Counted from the stretch's first letter, positions 8,335 through 18,787 are shown. The stretch is 64,000 bases of DNA from Deltaproteobacteria bacterium (GCA_016182975.1 JACPFJ010000009.1:1-64000), one strand, 5' to 3'. The notes: generated from the sequence alone by a model not told the origin. A program made the numbers and translations.

Positions 8335-8358
8335 AAAGAGGGCTTTCCGGCCCTTTTT
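8335..8358 (+). terminator. Intrinsic terminator between rpsO and pnp
   Basis: AAAGAGGGC at 8335-8343 pairs with GCCCTTTTT at 8350-8358 around a 6-base loop and ends in five T. It would end part of the rpsO transcripts before pnp. Confidence 0.65.
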
Positions 8359-8392
8359 ACTTTTGTTGGGGACGTGGGTAGAACTTCCATCT

Positions 8393-8496
8393 GAGTTAAG
8401 AGTTATGAGTTTTGAGTTTTGAGTTTTGAGTTAAAGAGCGCTTTTGATTGCTTTTGATCCTGAATCTCAAAACACAAAACTTCATAACACAAAACT
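8393..8496 (+). repeat. Paired heptad arrays (period 7), rpsO-pnp gap
   Basis: Six perfect 7-base units of the form GAGTTNN lie head to tail at 8393-8434. About 35 bases later comes a degenerate complementary array (8463-8496, unit close to AAAACNC, again 7-base phase). The region upstream of pnp has no other gene. Confidence 0.85.
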
Positions 8497-8545
8497 GGTG
8501 GAGGCTGTAGCGACGGCCCCAACGCAACCATTAGAGGAGAAAATC

Positions 8546-10663
8546 ATGGAACAGATTGTACAGGTTGAGTTTGGTGGCCGCACCATTACCATGTCCACCG
8601 GCAAGATGGCCAAACAGGCCAGCGGCGCCGTTGTGGTCAGCTGTGGCGATACGATGGTACTCGTGACCGCCGTGGCGACGAAAGAGGCCAAGGAAGGTCA
8701 GGACTTCTTTCCCCTGACGGTCAACTACACCGAGAAGGCCTATGCCGGCGGTAAGATCCCGGGCGGCTTCTTCAAACGTGAGGCACGTCCCTCCGACCCT
8801 GAAACCCTGACGTGCCGGCTGATCGACCGCCCGATCCGGCCGCTCTTCCCCGAGAACTTTTTGAACGACACCCAGATCATGGCCACTGTCGTGTCGGCCG
8901 AGAAGGACAACGACCCCGCCATCCTTGCCATGCTGGGCGCCTCGGCCGCCCTGACCATCTCGGACGCCCCCTTTCATGGGCCGATCGCCGGGGTCAAGGT
9001 CGGGCGTGTAGACGGCACGCTGATCTGCAACCCCACGGCCGCGGAGCTTGAACAGAGCGACATGGAGATCGTGGTGGCCGCCAGCCGCGACGCCGTCATC
9101 ATGGTCGAAGGCGAGGCCAAATTCGTCTCCGAGGCCGACTTGCTGGACGCCATCTTCTTCGCCAAGGAAGCGGTGCTGCCGCTGATCGAGGCCCAGGAGG
9201 AACTGCGGCGCAAGGCCGGTGTGCCCAAGCGCGAGATCGCCCCCCCGGTCGTGGACGAGGCGCTCCTGGCGCGGGTGCGCGAGCTGGCCTACGACCGCAT
9301 CGCCGAGGCGGTAAAACTCAAGACCAAACAGGAGCGCCACAGCCAGATCGACCTGATCAAGGCCGAGACCATCGAGGCGCTCAAGGGTGAATTCGAGGGC
9401 TCTGCCAAGCAGATCAAGGCATTCCTGGGCGATTTCGAATATGAGCGCGTCCGCGCCGACGTTCTCGATACCGGCATCCGCATCGACGGCCGCAGCACGA
9501 CCACCATCCGTCCCGTCAGCACCGAGGCCGGTCTGCTCCCCCGCGCCCATGGCTCGGCGCTCTTCACCCGCGGCGAGACCCAGTCCCTGGTTGCCACCAC
9601 CCTGGGTACGTCAAGCGACGAGCAGCGCATCGACTCGCTCTACGGCGAGTCCCGCAAGCGCTTCCTGCTGCACTACAACTTCCCGCCGTTCTCCGTGGGC
9701 GAGACCAGCTTCCGCCTGGCGCCCGGCCGTCGCGAGATCGGCCACGGCATGTTGGCAGAGCGCGCCCTGTCGGCCGTCATCCCCAAGCATGATGATTTTC
9801 CCTACACGATCCGCATCGTTGCCGAGACGCTTGAGAGCAACGGTTCCTCCTCGATGGCCTCGGTCTGCGGCGGTTGCCTGTCGCTTATGGACGCCGGCGT
9901 ACCCGTATCGGCCCCTGTCGCCGGTATCGCCATGGGTCTGATCAAGGAGGGCGACAAGGTCGCCATCCTGTCCGACATCCTCGGCGACGAGGACCACCTG
10001 GGCGACATGGACTTCAAGGTGGCCGGTACCGCCGAGGGGGTCACCGCCCTGCAGATGGACATCAAGATCGGCGGCGTAACCAAGGAGATCATGCAGCAGG
10101 CCCTCAAACAGGCCCGCGATGGACGTCTGCACATCCTGGGCAAGATGGCCGAGACCCTGGCCACCCCGCGGCCCGAGATGTCGCCATTCGCTCCGCGCAT
10201 CACCACCATCTGGATCAAGACCGACCGCATCCGCGACGTGATCGGCACCGGCGGCAAGAACATCCGCAACATCACCGAGACCACCGGCGTCACCGTGGAC
10301 ATTGAGGATACCGGCCGCATCAACATCGCCAGCACCAGCAAGGAGGCCTGCGACCTGGCCATTCAGATGATCCGCGGCCTGACCGACGAGGCCGAAGAGG
10401 GCAAGCTCTACATGGGCACCGTCAGGAAGATCATGGATTTCGGCGCCTTTGTGGAGATCATGCCGGGCACCGACGGTCTGGTGCACATCTCCGAGCTCGA
10501 CACCACCAGGGTCAAGGTTGTCACCGACATCCTCCATGAGGGTGACAAGGTGCTGGTCAAGTGCATCGGCGTCGACAAGAACGGCAAGATCAAGCTTTCC
10601 CGCAAGGAGGCGCTAGGCCTCAACCTCGACGGTTCGCCGATAGAGAACAAACCGGCGGAATAG
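8546..10663 (+). CDS. pnp: Polyribonucleotide nucleotidyltransferase (PNPase)
   Basis: A 705-residue 3'-5' phosphorolytic exoribonuclease of the RNA degradosome. Domain order is complete: first RNase PH domain (1-145), all-helical linker (about 235-310), second RNase PH domain (about 315-540, with [14 protein letters not shown]-like and [14 protein letters not shown] motifs), KH domain ([17 protein letters not shown]) and S1 domain ([20 protein letters not shown]). ATG 8546 is chosen for the AGAGGA Shine-Dalgarno at 8533-8539 and the [15 protein letters not shown] terminus; the frame is open upstream through the repeat arrays, but that part is non-coding. Confidence 0.97.
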   Translation: MEQIVQVEFGGRTITMSTGKMAKQASGAVVVSCGDTMVLVTAVATKEAKEGQDFFPLTVNYTEKAYAGGKIPGGFFKREARPSDPETLTCRLIDRPIRPLFPENFLNDTQIMATVVSAEKDNDPAILAMLGASAALTISDAPFHGPIAGVKVGRVDGTLICNPTAAELEQSDMEIVVAASRDAVIMVEGEAKFVSEADLLDAIFFAKEAVLPLIEAQEELRRKAGVPKREIAPPVVDEALLARVRELAYDRIAEAVKLKTKQERHSQIDLIKAETIEALKGEFEGSAKQIKAFLGDFEYERVRADVLDTGIRIDGRSTTTIRPVSTEAGLLPRAHGSALFTRGETQSLVATTLGTSSDEQRIDSLYGESRKRFLLHYNFPPFSVGETSFRLAPGRREIGHGMLAERALSAVIPKHDDFPYTIRIVAETLESNGSSSMASVCGGCLSLMDAGVPVSAPVAGIAMGLIKEGDKVAILSDILGDEDHLGDMDFKVAGTAEGVTALQMDIKIGGVTKEIMQQALKQARDGRLHILGKMAETLATPRPEMSPFAPRITTIWIKTDRIRDVIGTGGKNIRNITETTGVTVDIEDTGRINIASTSKEACDLAIQMIRGLTDEAEEGKLYMGTVRKIMDFGAFVEIMPGTDGLVHISELDTTRVKVVTDILHEGDKVLVKCIGVDKNGKIKLSRKEALGLNLDGSPIENKPAE

Positions 10664-10690
10664 GTTCCACCGGCACACTGAAACAGACCG

Positions 10691-10718
10691 AAAGGCGAAG
10701 CGCGAGCTTCGCCTTTTT
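10691..10718 (+). terminator. Rho-independent terminator after pnp
   Basis: AAAGGCGAAG (10691-10700) pairs with CTTCGCCTTT (10707-10716) around a 6-base loop, followed by more T. It closes the translation/RNA operon. Confidence 0.9.
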
Positions 10719-10849
10719 GTGTATGGTGCAGCGGGGATCATTCCTGAAATGCGTTGTGGAATCGGGGCATGCATGATAATATTACAAAAATTAATCAGGA
10801 TGGATAACCCTCCATCCGCAACCAACCCTGCATATTCGGAGGAGATGAG

Positions 10850-11809
10850 ATGAAACATAGATTGTTCCGCATGTCGGTTCTGTTCGTGATCGCCCTGCTG
10901 GTGGGCATGACCTTCCAGGCCGTGAACGCCGAGGCGCGCGCCGGAGGTGGCGGCTCCGGTGGCAGCCGCGGTTCCCGCAGCTATTCCCGTCCCGCTTCAC
11001 CTCCCTCGCAGTCCAACACCTATCGGCAGGCGGCGCCCCAGCAGCAAAGGCCAGCCATGCAGTCGCCGCTCCAGTCTTCCGGCGGCGGTTTCCTGCGCAG
11101 CATGGCCGGCGGCCTGGTGGGCGGCATGCTGGGCGGCATGCTGTTCCGCAGCCTCGGCTTCGCCGGAGGCGGCGGATTGGGCGGGGGCGGCATCGGCCTG
11201 TTCGAGATCCTGCTGATCGGCGGCATCATCTACTTCATCTACCGGATGGTGAAACGGAAGCGGGAAGAGACCCCGGCGTACCAGAATGTCTCCAACATGG
11301 AGAGCTACCGCGAGCCGATACAGTATCAGCCGGAGCCGCCGGCCTATGCCGGTGGATACGACGACGTGGCGACCGGGCTGGCCCACGTCCGGCAGATGGA
11401 CCCTGCCTTCGACGAACAGCGCTTCAGCGACACGGTCATGGACATCTTCTTCAAGATCCAGGGTGCCTGGATGAACCGGGACCTGGCCCCGGTGACCGGC
11501 CTTTTAACGCAGGAGATGCGGCAGGTTTTTCAGGGGGATGTAGAACGTCTCCTGCGGGAGCGCAGGATCAACCGGCTGGAGAACATCGCCGTGCGCAAGG
11601 TGGAGATCGCCGAGGTCTGGCAGGAGGCGGGTCAGGACTACGTCACCGCCCTGATCTACGCCAACCTGCTGGACTATACCACAGACGACGCCAGCGGCCA
11701 TGTGGTCGAGGGGAGCAAGACCGAGCCGGTGAAGTTCGAGGAATACTGGACATTCACCAGACCGGTGGGTAACAACCCCTGGCGTCTCTCGGCGATCAAC
11801 CAGAAGTAG
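10850..11809 (+). CDS. Tim44-like domain membrane protein
   Basis: A 319-residue protein with a signal-like N terminus (residues 1-27, ending AEARA), a Gly/Ser/Gln-rich low-complexity stretch to about 85, a Gly-rich hydrophobic region with a transmembrane helix (about residues 117-134, IGLFEILLIGGIIYFIYRM), and a C-terminal Tim44-like domain (about 165-319, with FDEQRFSDTVMDIFFKIQGAW and EYWTFTRPVG). Such bacterial proteins are known only as Tim44-like; their role is not settled. An AGGAGATGAG Shine-Dalgarno precedes ATG 10850. It stands alone between two terminators. Confidence 0.85.
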   Translation: MKHRLFRMSVLFVIALLVGMTFQAVNAEARAGGGGSGGSRGSRSYSRPASPPSQSNTYRQAAPQQQRPAMQSPLQSSGGGFLRSMAGGLVGGMLGGMLFRSLGFAGGGGLGGGGIGLFEILLIGGIIYFIYRMVKRKREETPAYQNVSNMESYREPIQYQPEPPAYAGGYDDVATGLAHVRQMDPAFDEQRFSDTVMDIFFKIQGAWMNRDLAPVTGLLTQEMRQVFQGDVERLLRERRINRLENIAVRKVEIAEVWQEAGQDYVTALIYANLLDYTTDDASGHVVEGSKTEPVKFEEYWTFTRPVGNNPWRLSAINQK

Positions 11810-11813
11810 TATT

Positions 11814-11848
11814 CTAGCCGCTAGCCGCTAGTTGCTAGCAGCTGCAAG
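11814..11848 (+). repeat. Heptad array, single arm (period 7)
   Basis: Five 7-base units of the form CTAGCNG or a close variant lie head to tail, starting 4 bases after the stop of the Tim44-like gene. No complementary arm is present, but the unit is partly self-complementary (CTAG). Confidence 0.75.
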
Positions 11849-11853
11849 ACAGA

Positions 11854-11916
11854 GGCGGTCTCGGCCGCCAACTCGTCAGAGACCGCCAGCGCCTTCACGC
11901 CGGCGGTCTCTTTTTT
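11854..11916 (+). terminator. Terminator with a competing upstream arm (attenuator-like)
   Basis: Arm 2 (11879-11887, GAGACCGCC) pairs perfectly with arm 3 (11902-11910, GGCGGTCTC), followed by six T: an intrinsic terminator. Arm 1 (11854-11862) is identical to arm 3 and can pair with arm 2 instead, which would break the terminator. The layout is that of mutually exclusive hairpins between the Tim44-like gene and the GGDEF gene. Confidence 0.7.
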
Positions 11917-12033
11917 ATCCGGTCCGGGCCTTGAGGCCGGTGGCGCTTTCGAGCAGGCGTATTCCCTTGGTCAAGTTTGGTGGTATCCTTCTATGTACTC
12001 AAAACTTCTCGCCACACGACAAAGGCGCATGAC

Positions 12034-13353
12034 ATGCGGATTACTATGCGCATTCGTCTGACACTCACTCAGAAACTGATCATCAGTTTTGCTTTCAACG
12101 GCATCTGCATGGTCGCCGCCCTGGTGTACGCCATCTCCGGACTCGGCACCATGCGCCGCACGGCCGACGACATCGCCCGCAACGATCTGGCCGCGGCCAC
12201 GGCCGCCATTGCCATGCGGGACACCATGCTGGCCCAGGAGCGCACCGCCAGGCGGTTCCTGATCCTCAGGCTGCCCGAGTTGAGGGAAATGCACGGGCGG
12301 CAGGCCGACACGTTCCTGCGGACCATGGCCACCATTCAGCAGCACACCGATGTGGCCGGGGTCAGCGAACTGAAGGCGAGCTATGCCTCCTACGGCACTC
12401 TCACTGCACGGATGTTTGCCGGGGGGGCAGTTGACGAGGCGGCCATGAAACGCGCCGCCGAACGGGTGGAGACCGCCATTGAAAAGGTCCGCTCCGAGCA
12501 GCAGAAGGTTCTGGAGAGCAAACTCGGCGTTGCCGGGGAACGCGAGTCGCGCACCGCGGCCTGGGCGCTCGGCCTGGCCTTCTCCGGCGTCACCCTGGCG
12601 ATCGGGGTGGCGGCGCTCCTGGTCTACTCCTTCTCCTCCTCCATCGGCAAGCTGCAGCGGGCCACGCATCGCATCGCGGCCGGCGATTTCGACCATGACC
12701 CGGCCATCCCGCCGGGGGACGAGATCGGCTCCCTGTCCGAGGACTTCATGCATATGGCGCAGCGGCTCAAGGAGCTGGAGCAGATCAGCCTGGACGCCAG
12801 CCCCCTGACACGTCTGCCCGGCAACATCGCCATCGAGCGCTCCATCAACAGGCGCCTGCGCGAAGGTATCCCATTTGCCATGTGCTACCTGGATCTGGAC
12901 AACTTCAAGTCCTACAACGACCGCTACGGCTACATCAAGGCCAGCGAGCTGATCAAGCAGTCCGGCGAGCTGATCCACAACGCCGTCAGGCGCCTGAACG
13001 ACCCGGACGCCTTCGTGGGGCACATCGGCGGCGACGACTTTGTCGTCATCATCGACGCCAAACTCGCAAAAGCGGCTTGCCAGTCGATCATCCAGAACTT
13101 CGACGCCATGATCCCGGCCTACTACTCCGAAGAGGACCGCGCGGCCGGCGCCATTGATGGGGTCGACCGCTATGGCGTGCCCCGCCGTTTTCCACTGCTC
13201 TCCATATCCATCGCGGTCTTGAGTTGCCAACCGGGCAGGTACGCCAGCGCGGCCGAGATCGCCACGGCCGCGGCCGCTGTCAAGGACCGCGTCAAGGAAT
13301 CATCGGGAAGCAACTACATCATCGTCAGGGAGGCGGGCAGCGGTGAGGCGTGA
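12034..13353 (+). CDS. Membrane HAMP-GGDEF-like protein with a GGDDF site
   Basis: A 439-residue inner-membrane signalling protein. Transmembrane helix 1 is at about residues 15-38, followed by a helical periplasmic sensor region, helix 2 at about 185-205, a HAMP segment (GDFDHDPAIPPGDEIGSL), and a GGDEF-fold domain with LTRLPGN, CYLDLDNFKSYNDRYGY and IGGDDF. The signature is GGDDF rather than GG(D/E)EF, so diguanylate cyclase activity is uncertain; it may be a degenerate receptor. ATG 12034 has AAAGG at 12021-12025; an in-frame ATG at 11977 is also possible. The last 11 bases overlap the next gene. Confidence 0.8.
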   Translation: MRITMRIRLTLTQKLIISFAFNGICMVAALVYAISGLGTMRRTADDIARNDLAAATAAIAMRDTMLAQERTARRFLILRLPELREMHGRQADTFLRTMATIQQHTDVAGVSELKASYASYGTLTARMFAGGAVDEAAMKRAAERVETAIEKVRSEQQKVLESKLGVAGERESRTAAWALGLAFSGVTLAIGVAALLVYSFSSSIGKLQRATHRIAAGDFDHDPAIPPGDEIGSLSEDFMHMAQRLKELEQISLDASPLTRLPGNIAIERSINRRLREGIPFAMCYLDLDNFKSYNDRYGYIKASELIKQSGELIHNAVRRLNDPDAFVGHIGGDDFVVIIDAKLAKAACQSIIQNFDAMIPAYYSEEDRAAGAIDGVDRYGVPRRFPLLSISIAVLSCQPGRYASAAEIATAAAAVKDRVKESSGSNYIIVREAGSGEA

Positions 13354-13864
13354 GCGGATCATAACCAACGTGTTGCTTGTATTGCTGCTGTTCTCCGGCG
13401 GCTGCGGCACTATCGCAGGCAAACCGTCATTAATGTTTGCGCCTCCCGAGCAGAAACGCAAGTTGGCGTCGGCGCTGGAATTCCTGCGGGCGGGGAACGA
13501 GAAGCAGGCGCGCGAGGTGCTGGAACAGGTCACTGTGGCGCCTCCCCTCGGAGGGGTGACGGACGAGGCCATCTTTCGCCTGGCGCTGCTGCACCTGGGC
13601 GACGGCGGTAAGGACGCCGCACGGTCCCGGGCGCTGCTGGAACGCCTGAAGGGCGAATTCCCCGCCAGTCCCTGGACCCATCAAGCTGCGCCGCTGATCT
13701 CGTACCTGGCCGGCGCCAAAACCCTCCGCGACAGGGATGGAAGAGAGCTGAAGGCCCTGCGCGATCTCAACCTCTCGCTCACGCGTGACAACAGGGAACT
13801 GCGACAGAGCATCGAGCGGCTGAAGAGTCTGGACCTGGAATTGGAGCGGAAGATGAGGCGCTGA
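13343..13864 (+). CDS. Lipoprotein with helical repeats and a C-terminal coiled coil
   Basis: A 173-residue protein starting at GTG 13343 and overlapping the GGDEF gene by 11 bases, so the two are probably co-translated. The N terminus (RRERIITNVLLVLLLFSGGC) is a signal peptide with a lipobox. The middle (residues about 35-120) has two helical hairpins resembling TPR repeats (FLRAGNEKQAREVLEQ, FRLALLHLGDGG). The C terminus (about 125-173) is strongly charged and predicted to be a coiled coil (RDNRELRQSIERLKSLDLELE). Likely anchored to a membrane on the periplasmic side as an accessory of the sensor upstream; exact role unknown. Confidence 0.7.
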   Translation: MRRERIITNVLLVLLLFSGGCGTIAGKPSLMFAPPEQKRKLASALEFLRAGNEKQAREVLEQVTVAPPLGGVTDEAIFRLALLHLGDGGKDAARSRALLERLKGEFPASPWTHQAAPLISYLAGAKTLRDRDGRELKALRDLNLSLTRDNRELRQSIERLKSLDLELERKMRR

Positions 13865-13873
13865 TAAACCTTC

Positions 13874-14998
13874 CTACTTTTTTTTGTCCCGTTTCTCCCC
13901 CTGCCTGTACCCCTCCAGAAATTTCCTCTTGTACTCCATGAAGCGCCCATTAGCGATCGCCTCGCGGATCTCCTCCATCATTTTCAGGTAAAAATGCACG
14001 TTGTGTATGGCCGAGAGCACCGCCGAGACCACCTCGTTGGCGGCGAAGAGGTGGTGCAGGTAGGCGCGGGTGAAATTGGTGCATGTGTAACATGAACAAC
14101 TGGGGTCTATGGGATAGAAATCGCGCTTGAAGTTCTTGTTGGTCAGCCTGATTCGGCCGCGCCGGGTGAAGAGGGTGGCGCTCCTGGCGTAGCGGGTGGG
14201 GATGACGCAGTCGAACATGTCCATGCCCCGCTCCACGCTCTCGAGGATGTCCTCCGGAAGGCCTACCCCCATCAGGTAACGCGGTTTGTTTTCCGGCAGG
14301 TGCGGCGCGGTCCACCCCACCACCCGCTTCAGCAGTTCCAGCCCTTCTCCGACGCTGACCCCGCCGATGGCGTAGCCGGGCAGATCGAGCCTGCTCATCT
14401 CCCGGGCGCACATCACCCTCAACTCCTCATAGACGCTCCCCTGTACGATCCCGAACAGCGCCTGCCCCGTGCCGCTCTGGGCCTTTTGGCACTCCATCAG
14501 CCAGCGGATGGTCTTTCGCGTGGACTGCTCTGCGTAGCCCCTGTCGCAGGGGTAGGGGATGCACTCGTCAAAGGCCATGATGATGTCGGCCCCCAGGTCC
14601 TGCTGGATGCGGATTGCCGTGGCCGGATCGAGGTAGATCTCCTCGCCGGTGATCTCGTGTTTGAAGAATACCCCCTCCTCTGTGATGCGCTTGTTGGGCA
14701 GGGAGAAGACCTGGAACCCGCCGGAATCGGTCAGGATCGGCTTGTCCCAGGCCATGAATCTGTGCAGGCCGCCGGCCTTCTTGACCAGCCCCTCGCCCGG
14801 TTGAAGATGCAGGTGGTAGGTGTTAGAGAGGATGATACGGGCGCCGGTTTCCTCGATCTGCGCCGGGGTGAGCGGCTTCATGGCGCCGTGGGTGGCCACC
14901 GGCATGAAGATCGGCGTAGGGATCTCGCCGTGCGCGGTCGTGAGTACGCCCAGCCGGGCGGCGCTCTGTTTGTCTTTCTTGAGGAGTCTGAATTCCAT
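13874..14998 (-). CDS. tgt: Queuine tRNA-ribosyltransferase (tRNA-guanine transglycosylase)
   Basis: A 374-residue enzyme that replaces guanine 34 with the queuine precursor in GUN-anticodon tRNAs. Seen: the N-terminal TTAHGEIPTPIFMPVATHGAMK, DSGGFQVFSL, the catalytic region FDECIPYP and FDCVIPTRYARS, and the C-terminal zinc site CSCYTCTNFTRAYLHHL. The start is set at 14998 (MEFRLLKKD) because it has GGAGA just upstream and the family N terminus; the frame is open another 105 bases into the palindromic repeat. It converges with the lipoprotein gene, stops being 10 bases apart. Confidence 0.95.
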   Translation of the reverse strand: MEFRLLKKDKQSAARLGVLTTAHGEIPTPIFMPVATHGAMKPLTPAQIEETGARIILSNTYHLHLQPGEGLVKKAGGLHRFMAWDKPILTDSGGFQVFSLPNKRITEEGVFFKHEITGEEIYLDPATAIRIQQDLGADIIMAFDECIPYPCDRGYAEQSTRKTIRWLMECQKAQSGTGQALFGIVQGSVYEELRVMCAREMSRLDLPGYAIGGVSVGEGLELLKRVVGWTAPHLPENKPRYLMGVGLPEDILESVERGMDMFDCVIPTRYARSATLFTRRGRIRLTNKNFKRDFYPIDPSCSCYTCTNFTRAYLHHLFAANEVVSAVLSAIHNVHFYLKMMEEIREAIANGRFMEYKRKFLEGYRQGEKRDKKK

Positions 14999-15027
14999 AA
15001 TATCTCCAATTAAATATGAATTCGAAA

Positions 15028-15060
15028 AGACCTCCTGGGTTTTGAAAACCTCGGAGGGCT
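15028..15060. repeat. Dispersed 32-base palindrome, copy 1
   Basis: An imperfect palindrome of the form GACCTCC-N-GGTTTTGAAAACC-N-GGAGG, with the arms meeting at TTTTGAAAA. Near-identical copies lie at 41586-41621 and 57708-57743. It sits just upstream of tgt. Confidence 0.8.
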
Positions 15061-15161
15061 GCCATGATACAACGTTACTAACAGAATGATTGATTAAATG
15101 CAATCCCGCAGCAGTGCTTTGTCCGCGGCATTTCTATTTGTATCCTGTATACGGAATTTTG

Positions 15162-15190
15162 TTGCAATTTGTTATAACGGCGTTTAGTAT
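15162..15190 (+). promoter_or_regulatory. Probable sigma70 promoter for sdhCAB/frdCAB
   Basis: TTGCAA at 15162-15167, exactly 17 bases, then TAGTAT at 15185-15190. It lies about 220 bases upstream of the first subunit gene, in the 400-base divergent gap between tgt and sdhC, and would give a long leader containing the short reading frame at 15283. Confidence 0.45.
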
Positions 15191-15282
15191 GCCCTGTCGG
15201 AAGCGCACATATAGAGCAGCAAATGCGCGGCAACAATTGTTATCGGATGCATCTATTGGAAATACACTATAAGGAGGATGGT

Positions 15283-15333
15283 ATGCAGGTTGTCAACAGG
15301 TTACGCTGGCGCGGCCCCCCTCGGCATAGTTAG
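15283..15333 (+). CDS. Possible 16-residue leader peptide upstream of sdhC
   Basis: ATG 15283 follows a near-perfect AAGGAGG at 15271-15277 with 5-base spacing. The frame codes MQVVNRLRWRGPPRHS and stops at TAG 15331-15333, 83 bases before sdhC. It is Arg/Pro-rich and has no homologue I recognise. The strong ribosome-binding site is the reason to list it; an overlapping ATG at 15278 has no spacing from the site. Could be a regulatory leader peptide or a chance frame. Confidence 0.3.
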   Translation: MQVVNRLRWRGPPRHS

Positions 15334-15416
15334 CCACCACTCTTCTCGGCTTTTCGGAACACTCCCCGCTTCATATTTATTTTGTTGTCTCACATTCTTG
15401 AAAAGGAGGGAAAGCT

Positions 15417-16082
15417 ATGCAACTATTCACGTCATCCATCGGCAGAAAGATCCTGATGGCGATCACCGGCCTGGGTATGGTCATGTTCGTCATCGTCCAT
15501 CTGCTCGGCAACTCCTCGATCTTTGCCGGTCCCGGAGGCCTCAACACGTACGCCGAGCACCTTCACAGCATGCCGTTGCCCATCATCGCCGGGTTCCGCA
15601 TCGCCATGCTGGTGTTTATCTGCGTTCACATCTGGTTCGGCATTCAACTGACCATCGAGAACCGCGGCGGCCGTCCCCAGCAGTACGCCGTCAAGGCCTG
15701 TCAAAAGGCCAGCTTCGCCAGCGAGAACATGATCTGGACCGGCGCGCTGCTGCTGCTCTTCATCGTCTACCACCTGCTGCAGTTCACCTTCAGGGTGACC
15801 CCCGAAGTGGCGGGTTTCGCCGGGCAGATGCCGGGCAATGTGTTCGGCATGGTGGTCACCAGCTTCAAGAACTTCTTTATTACCTTCATCTATGCCGGCG
15901 CCATGGTCACCCTGTTCCTGCACCTGACCCACGGTATCCAGAGCTTCTTCCAGACCATGGGGTGGAGCAACGACTGTGTGCAGCCAGGAATCACCAAGAC
16001 AGGCACGTTGGTTGCGCTGATCCTGTTCCTGGGCTATGTTGCCATCCCGCTGACAATTTTTGCCGGAATTCTGAAAGGTTAA
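15417..16082 (+). CDS. sdhC: Succinate dehydrogenase/fumarate reductase cytochrome b subunit (type B)
   Basis: A 221-residue membrane subunit with five hydrophobic segments (about residues 11-30, 55-78, 104-124, 147-170 and 195-215). His residues in helices (IVHLLGN, VCVHIWFG-like, [15 protein letters not shown]) fit two haem b groups, and the length and fold match the single-anchor type B enzymes of Wolinella, Bacillus and Geobacter. In Geobacter sulfurreducens the homologous FrdCAB works as both fumarate reductase and succinate dehydrogenase. AAAGGAGGGAAAG precedes ATG 15417. First gene of sdhCAB. Confidence 0.93.
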   Translation: MQLFTSSIGRKILMAITGLGMVMFVIVHLLGNSSIFAGPGGLNTYAEHLHSMPLPIIAGFRIAMLVFICVHIWFGIQLTIENRGGRPQQYAVKACQKASFASENMIWTGALLLLFIVYHLLQFTFRVTPEVAGFAGQMPGNVFGMVVTSFKNFFITFIYAGAMVTLFLHLTHGIQSFFQTMGWSNDCVQPGITKTGTLVALILFLGYVAIPLTIFAGILKG

Positions 16083-16092
16083 GGGGGTTAAC

Positions 16093-18005
16093 GTGATACT
16101 AGATGGAAAATGTCCTACCGGACCTATTGAAAAGACCTGGGACAAGCACCGCTTCGACCTGAAGCTGGTCAATCCCGCCAACAAGCGCAAATACAATGTC
16201 ATCGTGGTCGGAACCGGCCTGGCCGGCGGCGCCGCCGCCGCTTCGCTGGGTGAACTGGGTTACAACGTGCAGGCCTTCTGCTACCAGGACTCGCCCCGCC
16301 GCGCCCATTCCATCGCCGCCCAGGGCGGCATCAACGCCGCCAAGAACTATCCCAATGATGGCGACTCCATCTACCGCCTTTTCTACGATACCATCAAGGG
16401 GGGCGACTTCCGCGCCCGTGAGGCCGACGTCTGGCGTCTGGCCCAGGTCTCCAACAACATCATCGACCAGTGCGTTGCCCAGGGCGTGCCCTTTGCCCGT
16501 GACTACGCCGGCTACCTGGACAACCGCTCCTTCGGTGGCGCCCAGGTCTCCCGCACCTTTTTCGCCCGCGGCCAGACCGGTCAGCAGCTCCTCCTGGGCG
16601 CCTACTCGGCCCTGTCCCGCCAGATCAAGGCCGGCACGGTCAAGATGTACGACCGTCGCGAGATGCTCGATCTGGTGGTTGTCGACGGCGTGGCGCGCGG
16701 CATCACGGTGCGCAACCTGGTGACCGGCCAGCTTGAGAGCTACGCGGCTGACGCGGTCTGCCTCTGCACAGGCGGTTATGTCAACGTATTCTACCTCTCC
16801 ACCAATGCCATGGGCTGCTCGGTCACGGCCAACTGGAAGGCCCACAAGAAGGGCGCCTACTTCGCCAATCCCTGCTATACCCAGATCCACCCGACCTGCA
16901 TCCCCCAGGCCGGCGACTATCAGTCCAAGCTGACCCTGATGTCCGAGTCGCTGCGCAACGATGGTCGTGTCTGGGTTCCCAAGAAGAAGGAAGACTGCGG
17001 CAAGCATCCCAACGAGGTTCCGGAGGATGCCCGCGATTACTACCTGGAGCGCAAGTACCCATCCTACGGCAACCTGGCACCGCGAGACATCGCCTCCCGC
17101 GCTGCCAAGGAGCAGTGTGACGACGGTCGCGGCGTCGGCCCCGGCGGTCGCGGCGTATACCTGGATTTTGCCGACTCGATCAAGCGCCTGGGTGAGGACA
17201 CCATTCGTGAGCGTTACGGCAACCTGTTCGAGATGTACGAGAAAATCACCGACGAAAACGGCTACAAACGGCCGATGCGTATGTATCCCGCCCCGCACTA
17301 TGCCATGGGCGGCCTGTGGGTGGATTATAACCTGATGAGTAACGTCCCCGGTCTGTTCGTGCTGGGCGAGGCCAACTTCTCCGTCCACGGCGCCAACCGT
17401 CTGGGCGCTTCAGCCCTGATGCAGGGTCTGGCCGACGGCTATTTCGTCATCCCCTACACCATCGGCGGCTATCTGGCCACGGTCAAGCCGGGCCAGGTCA
17501 AGACGGACAACCCCGAGTTCAAAAAATGCGAAGAGGATGTCAAGGCCGAGCAGAACAAGCTGCTTGGCATTAACGGCAAAAAGACCGTTTTTGAGTTCAT
17601 GCGTGAGTTGGGGCACCTGATGTGGGAAAACTGCGGCATGGCCCGCACCAAGGAGTCGCTGGAGATAAACCTCAAGAAGATTCCTGCCCTGCGCGAGGAG
17701 TTCTGGAAGAATGTCAAGGTCACCGGTTCCGGCGCCGAGTTGAATCAGCAACTGGAGAATGCCGGCCGCACGGCCGACTTCCTGGAGTTCGGAGAGCTGC
17801 TCTGCCGGGACGCCCTGCACCGCAACGAGTCCTGCGGTGGTCATTTCCGCGTTGAGTATCAGGATGCGGGCGAGGCGCAGCGTGACGATGCCAACTTCTG
17901 TTACGTCGGCGCCTGGGAGTACAAGGGCCTGGAAAAAGAGCCCGAGCTGCACAAGGAGCCGTTGAAGTTCGAGAACGTACATCTGGCCGTAAGGAGCTAC
18001 AAATA

Positions 18006-18006
<1 letters not shown>
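16093..18006 (+). CDS. sdhA: Succinate dehydrogenase/fumarate reductase flavoprotein subunit
   Basis: A 637-residue catalytic subunit carrying covalent FAD, facing the cytoplasm. Seen: the Rossmann motif [15 protein letters not shown], the flavinylation-site segment [14 protein letters not shown], the substrate region with HPTCIP and the GRGVYLDF motif, and the C-terminal [22 protein letters not shown] 16093 is the start, 10 bases after sdhC, with a GGGGG site. It overlaps sdhB by one base (TAATG). The length matches type B FrdA proteins (about 630-660). Confidence 0.95.
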
Positions 18007-18761
<755 letters not shown>

Positions 18762-18787
18762 CGGCAGTTTGCATGTGATGTAGTTTC

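Noticed and set aside
15278-16096. 272-codon plus-strand frame over sdhC
   Set aside because: Out-of-frame reading of sdhC with an Arg/His-rich product; only the short frame from 15283 has its own ribosome-binding site.
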